DNA of 50,437 nt from Verrucomicrobiaceae bacterium (GTDB lineage Bacteria; Verrucomicrobiota; Verrucomicrobiia; Verrucomicrobiales; V1-33), in assembly GCA_027486335.1 (NCBI GenBank), contig JAIXPK010000261.1:1-50437 (forward strand), in the 5' to 3' direction. Shown in pieces: positions 45,533 to 50,437 of this stretch. The position numbers and the translations under genes are program-made. Position 1 is the first letter of the stretch. Each line of letters starts with the position of its first letter. Below the pieces are notes generated by a model, which saw only the letters and a program-made list of their open reading frames with translations, did not search any database and had not been told where the DNA came from.

Positions 45533-45976
45533 ATGATCCGCTTCCATGACCAGACTGATTATCTCGAGCTCGATCTTGCGATGCAGGAAGAAGCGGGAAC
45601 ACCAGCCGAGGGTGATGCTTACATGACGCTGAGGATCGTTTCAGCAGGCTTTCAGGGTCACAACGATCTTTGGGTGGATTCGCGAACACTACGGAGATTT
45701 TGTCGGGACATCCTAGACCTAGCCACAAGGAGGCAGGGTTCCGCCACAATTGAAGGTATGAGCCCGAATGAGCTAGCAATCAAGGTGCGCTCTATTGATC
45801 GGTCTGGCCACATGGTGGTAGAGGGCTCCACAGGATACGAAGTCCAACGGGAGCGAGGAACGCGGCGGCATTCGATTACTTTCGGCATCGAGTTTGATCC
45901 CTCCCAACTGAATGAGGTCGAGAGGGTTCCGTGGATAAGACAGAATGCCGAACAAGACGCATCATCCAACCACTAG
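45533..45976 (+). CDS. WapI-like cassette protein
   Basis: A 147-residue protein. The order of strands and helix (YMTLRIVSAGFQGHNDLWV, then LRRFCRDILDLATRRQGSATIEG, then a Gly-His strand SGHMVVEGSTG, ending ITFGIEFDPSQL) resembles WapI/DUF6228-type small proteins, some of which are toxin-immunity proteins. That function is not shown here. The last nine codons (AEQDASSNH) are the left arm of attC site 7. Confidence 0.6.
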   Translation: MIRFHDQTDYLELDLAMQEEAGTPAEGDAYMTLRIVSAGFQGHNDLWVDSRTLRRFCRDILDLATRRQGSATIEGMSPNELAIKVRSIDRSGHMVVEGSTGYEVQRERGTRRHSITFGIEFDPSQLNEVERVPWIRQNAEQDASSNH

Positions 45977-46073
45977 AAGCCGCCCTGATTCCATGATTTT
46001 CCGTAACTACAACATCAACCCCGTGATCGATGCTCAGCGCCGCCCCAGCGGTGCCAGCGCTTGATCGTTGAAG
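45949..46073 (+). other. attC: attC site 7
   Basis: R'' GCCGAAC (45949-45955) followed by AAGACG, and R' GTTGAAG (46067-46073) preceded by GCCAGCGCTTGATC. Arm pairing is weaker than elsewhere, but the inner loop (ATGATTTTCCGTAACTAC and following) is related to that of site 10. The start codon of the next gene is 3 bp beyond R'. Confidence 0.78.
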
Positions 46074-46076
46074 AGT

Positions 46077-46718
46077 ATGAAACCCGCCGCAGCCATTTTC
46101 GTCTCGTTCGCGATTTTCGCGGCAAGTTGCGGCAAGCCAAAAGATCACTCGATGAATGTTCCCAAACCTAAGCCAGAAGAACTCACGATTGAGACTCCCG
46201 AGGGGACGGTCGTGGGCCACACGACAGAAGTGGATGATTTTCCGCAGAAGGTAGTCCCCGTTAACGCTGCGGAAGCACGGCAATTCGAGGAATGGGCAAG
46301 AGGCGCGACAGGATTCCTAACGGCCTACGGAACGCCCCAATCGGAGAACGACTTGAAGCAGTATGACGAGGCGTTCAAGGGTTGGCAGGACTCGCAGGCG
46401 AAGAGACACTCAGATCAGGACGTGATCAATATTCTGGGAGCCTACCTTGGCCAACGCATGGTGCAGGACTTTGATATGGAGTGGGTCATGGTGACTGACC
46501 AGTATGGAAAAGACTATGCCGTTCGACACAAGACTTCCGAACTATTGACTTTCCCATTTTCGAGTGTGATGAAGCGGATCGAAGACAACGAGCATGATTT
46601 CATTCATGGCGTGTATCACGTCCTCAAGCACGAGGTTGAGCAGGGCGAGTTGAAGCAACGAACCAACAGCGAACAAGACGGCGGTGGACAACCGGTTACC
46701 CGCTCCGAGTCGAAATGA
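46077..46718 (+). CDS. DUF3806 cassette lipoprotein
   Basis: A 213-residue lipoprotein from the ATG at 46077, with signal FVSFAIFAASC (Cys about residue 18). The C-terminal half matches DUF3806: INILGAYLGQRMVQDFDMEWVMV, DQYGKDYAV, TFPFSSVMKRIED. DUF3806 function is unknown. The C-terminal residues NSEQDGGGQPVTR are the translated left arm of attC site 8. Confidence 0.82.
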   Translation: MKPAAAIFVSFAIFAASCGKPKDHSMNVPKPKPEELTIETPEGTVVGHTTEVDDFPQKVVPVNAAEARQFEEWARGATGFLTAYGTPQSENDLKQYDEAFKGWQDSQAKRHSDQDVINILGAYLGQRMVQDFDMEWVMVTDQYGKDYAVRHKTSELLTFPFSSVMKRIEDNEHDFIHGVYHVLKHEVEQGELKQRTNSEQDGGGQPVTRSESK

Positions 46719-46793
46719 CCCTCCTGACTACAACCTTCAACCCTGTTGCGGAGTGGCGCTCCCGGTAGCTGGTGCCACACCGCGACGTTGGCC
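46668..46793 (+). other. attC: attC site 8
   Basis: R'' AGCGAAC (46668-46674) then AAGACGGCGGTGGACAACC, and R' GTTGGCC (46787-46793). GCGGTGGACAACCGGTTACC pairs imperfectly with the complement of GGTAGCTGGTGCCACACCGC. Confidence 0.88.
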
Positions 46794-46804
46794 GTACTAG
46801 TAAC

Positions 46805-47476
46805 ATGCACACCAATCGACGCAACGCTTTGATCGGGCTTTCAGCCCTGCCGATGGTTCTGGCTGAACGAGCAACTGCTGGGGGCGCGAAGGGTGCGACT
46901 CCGGTCCTCGTGCCGAACTCAGCGTCATACGACAGGCAGTTCCATATCGAGCTTACTACGGACCGTAGCGACGAGAAGCAGCCGATTGTGGACGAGGCAC
47001 CCAACGTCCGCATCGTGGAGACGAGTTCACGGCGGGTTTTAGCAGCGTTCCCCTTCGCTGCCGACACTGCTTCGGATATGCAGCCACTGCGTTACAAGAT
47101 TGCGGTTCATTGGGCATCGGATTCAGCGGCCGTTGCGTTGGTGTTCAGCGAGCGTCATTACTCACACCTGCTTGTCTATCGGCAGGTTCGAGAGAACGGC
47201 ATGCCGACGAAGTTCGCCGAGAGCAAGATTCCTGACACTGCGAAGATCATTCAGGCGATGGTGCCCATGTTTAAGGAGTTTCGTTCCCGTTGGCACCATC
47301 ATGTAATCGGCTGGTCGGGTCAGCACACTCTTATTTTTACTGCTGGAGCCGGTGCGATCACCGAGCCTCGGTCGAACGGTTCCGTCGAGTTTGATGCGTG
47401 GTATCAGTTCACTGTCCGTTTCGAGGACGGTGGCATTCCCATCATCCAACGCATCCAGCTTCCTGATGAAATTTGA
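46805..47476 (+). CDS. exported cassette protein, unknown, Tat-like leader
   Basis: A 223-residue protein from the ATG at 46805, 11 bp after R'. The N-terminus NRRNALIGLSALPMVLAERA has an Arg-Arg followed by a hydrophobic stretch like a Tat signal. The mature part is strand-rich (YKIAVHWASDSAAVALVFSER, TLIFTAGAGAI). No family recognised. No attC lies between this gene and the next (47 bp), so both may share one cassette. Confidence 0.68.
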   Translation: MHTNRRNALIGLSALPMVLAERATAGGAKGATPVLVPNSASYDRQFHIELTTDRSDEKQPIVDEAPNVRIVETSSRRVLAAFPFAADTASDMQPLRYKIAVHWASDSAAVALVFSERHYSHLLVYRQVRENGMPTKFAESKIPDTAKIIQAMVPMFKEFRSRWHHHVIGWSGQHTLIFTAGAGAITEPRSNGSVEFDAWYQFTVRFEDGGIPIIQRIQLPDEI

Positions 47477-47523
47477 TCGGACATCCATCGGCCACACAGC
47501 GGCGAAACCCGCGCAACACGTGA

Positions 47524-47943
47524 ATGACACCTGAAGAGAAGCGCGAGCTGAGAAGGCGGGGAAAGCAGATTCTCGAGGAGCGGTCGGCGGCGCTTCTCGA
47601 CGCTCTGCGACGTTCCAATCCAGCGCCCATCACCAGTGAAGAGTGGGTTCAGAATTATCGAGTCCAGAAGGAAAATGAGCGGTGGCTCTTCGAGCATCGG
47701 CCAGAGCACATGGTGGCGAGCGAGGTAGCGCAGCGTTTCGTGTTGTTGTCGGCGGAGGAGACAGGTCATGCCGAGCCGTGGATTGAGTGCCTTGATTGTC
47801 ATGATATTCTTCATTCTTACCCGCGCCGCTCGACTCAGTGCAGTTGCGGCACGGTGGTCATTACCTACAGCAGGCCGCCCCGAATCAGGGCGCGCGATGA
47901 CCGCGCCCGAGCGGTCCGGCTTATGGCGAGAGGTCGTGTATGA
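47524..47943 (+). CDS. zinc-ribbon cassette protein, unknown
   Basis: A 139-residue protein with a charged helical N-terminus (EEKRELRRRGKQILEER). A four-Cys cluster follows, CLDC then CSC (IECLDCHDI ... STQCSCGTVV), which looks like a small zinc-binding ribbon. The C-terminus is Arg-rich. Second gene of an apparent two-gene cassette. Confidence 0.65.
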   Translation: MTPEEKRELRRRGKQILEERSAALLDALRRSNPAPITSEEWVQNYRVQKENERWLFEHRPEHMVASEVAQRFVLLSAEETGHAEPWIECLDCHDILHSYPRRSTQCSCGTVVITYSRPPRIRARDDRARAVRLMARGRV

Positions 47944-47956
47944 CTATTCCCGAAAC

Positions 47957-47974
47957 GCCGAACTGGGCGCGGCT
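47957..47974 (+). other. attC: attC site H, left half only
   Basis: R'' GCCGAAC (47957-47963) and TGGGCGCGGCT, like the left arm of site 2, then an abrupt join to long repeat copy 3. The right arm and R' are missing, so the site looks broken by a deletion that also removed the first 160 or so bp of the repeat. Confidence 0.65.
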
Positions 47975-48242
47975 GGGGAAGCGGGGGCGGAGAGGGTCTG
48001 AGGTGATGGGGTTGGGTGGGTAATCAAGGGAGTAGGCACGGGAGTTCCGGGGATGGCGAAGGGGCTGCGTGGCTGGAAGAATTGTTGGAATTTGTTGCAA
48101 ATCCGGTTGGGTCGGATATTGGTGGGAACATCCGATCATATCCGTTGAACATCAGGGAATTGAGAGTCGTGAAGACACGATCCGGTGCTCTGGTTACAGG
48201 TGGAGATTTCATCGGATCTGGTGGAATGATAAACTATTAGGC
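47975..48242. repeat. long repeat, copy 3 (truncated, 268 bp)
   Basis: Matches 44091-44358 base for base in length, with scattered substitutions. It ends in ATTAGGC (48236-48242), a one-base variant of the GTTRRRY core, 12 bp before the next gene. Confidence 0.88.
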
Positions 48243-48254
48243 AGAAAAATCAGA

Positions 48255-48659
48255 ATGTATACGCCACGTAAGGTTTCTTCTCTTCCGCCCGCATCCGACC
48301 CTCATGGGCTCAAACTCTACACCATATCCGCTAGCGGAAACGAAGTAGACATTAGTCGCTACAGAGATAGATTGGCCTTCGTAAAGACGCAGAGAGGAAT
48401 TGATTTATCGATACCTGGATTCGCTATCATGCACGATGGTGCCAGTTGCGAGTATCTAATTGTTGGTTGGTGGCAGAATGATAATGAGCTTTTCGTAAGC
48501 GTATCAGTTAAAGAGCCGAATGCCTGGGTAGAAGACATGACTAAGTATTCTTTCTGCCTTTGGGATATGGATGTTATCTGGCATGAGCGGAATAGCTTTA
48601 TTCGTCACCTATACTCGGGAACAAAAGATTTAGACGCATACAGAAATGATAAAACATGA
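48255..48659 (+). CDS. cassette protein, unknown conserved type
   Basis: A 134-residue soluble protein from the ATG at 48255; the frame is open upstream only because it runs through the repeat. Segments LAFVKTQRGIDLSIPGFAI, YLIVGWWQNDNELFVSVSV and FCLWDMDVIWHERNSFI recall a widespread small uncharacterised family (a 'GWW..NELF' block then 'WD...I.ER'). No function known. AT-rich relative to the chromosome part. Confidence 0.7.
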   Translation: MYTPRKVSSLPPASDPHGLKLYTISASGNEVDISRYRDRLAFVKTQRGIDLSIPGFAIMHDGASCEYLIVGWWQNDNELFVSVSVKEPNAWVEDMTKYSFCLWDMDVIWHERNSFIRHLYSGTKDLDAYRNDKT

Positions 48660-48743
48660 GCCTAACAGGCGCTCGAGCGAACCCGCCGTCCCGTCTCCGC
48701 GCTCACCCCCGCCCCGGCGGTCGGCACAGCCTAGACGTTCTGC
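48660..48743 (+). other. attC: attC site 9
   Basis: R'' GCCTAAC (48660-48666) and R' GTTCTGC (48737-48743). GCGAACCCGCCGTCCCG pairs with the complement of CGCCCCGGCGGTCGGC, with bulges. The shortest site, 84 bp. Confidence 0.88.
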
Positions 48744-48811
48744 AAAGAGATGGACTCCTTATCTCTCTCGATTTCATCAATGTTAATCCTCCAAATTGAT
48801 TCACATCCCAT

Positions 48812-49174
48812 ATGAAAAGGCTGATTGTATTCTCGTTGCTCTTAAACATTGCCGTGCTCATTCCGGTCTGCGCTGGTCTCATTACCGATGCGATCTGGTC
48901 ACAGGCAAGCTATGGCGAGGCGACACCTGCGCGAGGCATTCTCCTTTCAGTTTATCTAAGCATCCTAATCGCCTCTTTCCTGTTGCTCGCATTTCGCGAA
49001 CCAAGATCCGTTGCCGCACTATTGTCGGTGCAGATAATCTACAAGATTGCGACGCCTTTAGCGGTAGGAACGTTTCATAACCCTGTGGTGATCAGTAATC
49101 TTGGGATCGCAGTATTTCACACGATAACTTTGCTTTTCATTTGGCGAGCGATTGGTAATCCATTTCGAAAGTGA
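48812..49174 (+). CDS. small cassette membrane protein, unknown
   Basis: A 120-residue protein with four likely membrane segments: about 3-21 (LIVFSLLLNIAVLIPVCAG), 44-60 (LLSVYLSILIASFLLLA), 66-84 and 92-113 (LGIAVFHTITLLFIWRAI). Family not recognised. It starts 68 bp after R' of site 9, the longest leader in the array. Confidence 0.72.
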   Translation: MKRLIVFSLLLNIAVLIPVCAGLITDAIWSQASYGEATPARGILLSVYLSILIASFLLLAFREPRSVAALLSVQIIYKIATPLAVGTFHNPVVISNLGIAVFHTITLLFIWRAIGNPFRK

Positions 49175-49185
49175 TAATCGGAGAA

Positions 49186-49314
49186 GCCGAACAAGACGAG
49201 ACACAGCAACCCCTATCAGCCACCCTCTTTACATGATCTTTCGTAGTTTCAACCTCAACCCATTGATCGACGCTCGCCCTCGCTGATAGGGGTGCGTGGT
49301 CTTTGACGTTCGCT
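49186..49314 (+). other. attC: attC site 10
   Basis: R'' GCCGAAC (49186-49192) then AAGACG, and R' GTTCGCT (49308-49314). ACCCCTATCAGC and GCTGATAGGGGT form a perfect 12-bp stem; the R boxes and AAGAC/GTCTTT form the outer stem. Confidence 0.93.
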
Positions 49315-49323
49315 TAAATCGTC

Positions 49324-49650
49324 ATGAGTTGGGACATCAGTATTCAGCATCTTCCGGAGTTGGCGACATGCGTTGACGAGATTCCCGATGACTTTCGGCC
49401 GTCGCCACTCGGCCCACGATCAGAGGTCATCAGTGAGATTCGGCGGGTAATTCCGGACGTTGATTTTACTGATCCAAGTTGGGGTATTTTGGACCGCCCC
49501 ACATTTTTCATCGAGTTCAACATGGGTTCGGAGGATGTCTGTGGCGGTTTCATGCTTCATGTGCGTGGCGGTGGAGATGCGATGCGACTGCACGTTGGAT
49601 GCGAAGCCGGGAGGGAGCCGTTTTTTCGAACTAGTGCCCCGAGCGTGTAA
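49324..49650 (+). CDS. cassette protein of 'MSWDI' type, truncated at the C-terminus
   Basis: A 108-residue protein starting 9 bp after R'. The N-terminal 85 residues (MSWDISIQHLPE, EIPDDFRPSPLGPRSEVI, VDFTDPSWGILDRP, GFMLHVRGG) match a common uncharacterised family that normally continues with more helical residues after the HVRGG block. Here the tail (EPFFRTSAPSV) looks unrelated, so the gene is probably cut or frameshifted near 49590. No attC follows. Confidence 0.7.
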   Translation: MSWDISIQHLPELATCVDEIPDDFRPSPLGPRSEVISEIRRVIPDVDFTDPSWGILDRPTFFIEFNMGSEDVCGGFMLHVRGGGDAMRLHVGCEAGREPFFRTSAPSV

Positions 49651-50288
49651 CGGCGCATGCTGGGATGCGGATTCTGTTTTTATAGAAGAAGTCTGCCGCC
49701 CCTGCCGGGGCGGAGGTGTATTATAATGTTAGACCGGTGGCTGACGCCACCGGCTAAGTTCTGTTAAGCCTTCGGCTTCGGGAGGGTGAGGTTCGGACGG
49801 ATCCGGCGTGCTGGGGCGAGGTCGCGTTGGGAGGGTTGTGTTGGGTTTTGGGACCACGGATGTCACGAATGGACACGAATGGCTTGGTGTGTTGAGGCGA
49901 AGGTGGGGAGGGGGAGGTTGGGATGGGGGGCGAGTACGGTGTCTGGCGGACCCGGTGGCGGGTTAGGAGGAGGGCGGTATGTGGCGTCCCTACAGGACGC
50001 GGGATGATTTGTTGGGGTTGTCCTGGGGCGTTGCCCCAGGCTATCGCATTGGTCCCCGTTGGGGCCTTTGAGAGAGCCTGCGGGAGTTGTGAGGTTCGGG
50101 CGTTGCCCCAGGCTGGTATAGGTTGTCGCTTTGGGACGAGTGGATGATGGAGGGGAGGGGCGGGGGAGGTTGTTGGGAGGGGGCAACGCGGTACGGGGTT
50201 GGGGCGATTATTGGTGGGAACCGGGGGTGCCGCGAGTGGCTCGCGGCATGCCCTGGCTGGTCACTGGTCGTCCCTACGGGACGGGGGC
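49651..50288. repeat. GC-rich noncoding region with many REP-like hairpins
   Basis: No gene supported. Perfect or near-perfect hairpins occur at 49734-49753 (CCGGTGGC/GCCACCGG), 49984-50000 (GCGTCC/GGACGC), 50022-50040 (CCTGGGGC/GCCCCAGG), 50051-50066 (GGTCCCC/GGGGCC), 50228-50248 (TGCCGCGAG/CTCGCGGCA) and 50269-50283 (CGTCCC/GGGACG). The motif GGCGTTGCCCCAGG-type recurs at about 50099. This resembles dispersed REP elements of Verrucomicrobiota and Planctomycetota. Confidence 0.75.
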
Positions 50289-50437
50289 GAGGGGCGGCGG
50301 GATGTCGCTTCCGGTTTGCGTGCGAGGGCATTGAGGTCACAGGCAGGATGCCTGTGCCACTTTGGGGCTTGTGGCGAGAGGGGCGGCGGGAGGTCGCTTC
50401 CTGTTTGGGTGCGAGGGCATTGAGGTCACAGGCAGGA
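50289..50437. repeat. 89-bp tandem repeat, cut by the window edge
   Basis: GAGGGGCGGCGGGA at 50289 recurs at 50378, and TTGAGGTCACAGGCAGGA at 50331 recurs at 50420, giving a period of 89 bp. The unit contains the hairpin ACAGGCA/TGCCTGT. The array continues past the right edge. Confidence 0.85.

Larger units (their letters stand above)
40870..49650 (+). mobile_element. integron gene-cassette array without a visible integrase
   Basis: Eleven or so small plus-strand genes are each followed by an attC-like imperfect palindrome with R'' and R' boxes in the expected order. Genes begin within 5-70 bp of the preceding R' box. No integron integrase (tyrosine recombinase) is encoded in the window, so it is either a CALIN-type array or the integrase lies beyond the right edge. 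Three long repeats are embedded. Details are given per site. Confidence 0.85.

Noticed and set aside
41531..48242. The long repeats as insertion sequences or MITEs.
   Set aside because: I see no terminal inverted repeats, no transposase and no consistent target duplication; borders coincide with integron cores instead.
40010..50437. An integron integrase gene.
   Set aside because: I looked in both strands for a tyrosine recombinase with the integron-specific insert and found none.

Overview
The window looks like a high-GC chromosome segment from the Verrucomicrobiota (Verrucomicrobium/Prosthecobacter/Luteolibacter-like). I infer this from several family types that are common there: ECF sigma factors paired with FecR-type membrane proteins, a MoxR/DUF58/BatA operon with two large extra membrane proteins, a GntR-headed regulator with a LacI-like sensor, a DUF6288 protein, a sialate-O-acetylesterase-like protein, and very large secreted Ig-repeat proteins. 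No rRNA, tRNA, CRISPR array or transposase was seen.

Layout. 1-4869 is housekeeping: the C-terminal part of dGTPase, a Tas-like aldo/keto reductase, mnmG, and a cytidine deaminase fused to a ribbon-helix-helix/DUF433-like N-terminus. Two perfect 16-bp parS palindromes lie here, one inside mnmG and one just upstream of it, so this may be the origin/partition region although parA, parB and rsmG are not in the window. 5203-8274 holds an ECF sigma factor overlapping a membrane protein in which a FecR-like domain is joined to a complete inhibitory-type serpin, then a small lipoprotein. 8560-15897 holds a 1534-residue secreted M60-like metallopeptidase with SbsA-type Ig repeats and two related membrane-anchored proteins. 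16228-24981 is a five-gene moxR-DUF58-vWA operon. 25071-32202 holds a GntR/LacI-type regulator divergent from YdjY-like, DUF6288 and acetylesterase genes; the last two proteins end in the same type of carbohydrate-binding-like domain. 32244-32768 looks like a decayed sigma-factor gene. 33012-39993 is an efflux operon (marR, SDR, NodT-type outer membrane factor, membrane fusion protein, RND pump) with the same 14-bp operator before marR and before the SDR gene.

From about 40870 to 49650 the style changes. Small, mostly unrelated plus-strand genes (ADP-ribosylation/crystallin-J1-like, DUF2314, DUF6882, WapI-like, DUF3806 lipoprotein, small membrane proteins and unknowns) are separated by imperfect palindromes of 84-134 bp. 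These begin with an R''-type box (usually GCCGAAC or GGCGAAC) and end with an R'-type box (GTTCGGC, GTTCGCC and similar), with mismatched or bulged arms. They are attC sites, and the region is an integron gene-cassette array with no integrase in the window. Three copies of a long repeat (about 435 bp, one truncated to 268 bp) are embedded in the array, each ending in an R'-like core just before a cassette gene. A degenerate 25-bp-unit tandem array (40474-40865) lies directly before the first cassette. The window ends in GC-rich, hairpin-rich noncoding DNA with an 89-bp tandem repeat.

The two most promising undescribed systems are the sigma/FecR-serpin module, which could be a protease-sensing transcription switch, and the cassette array with its repeated, apparently gene-less leader element.
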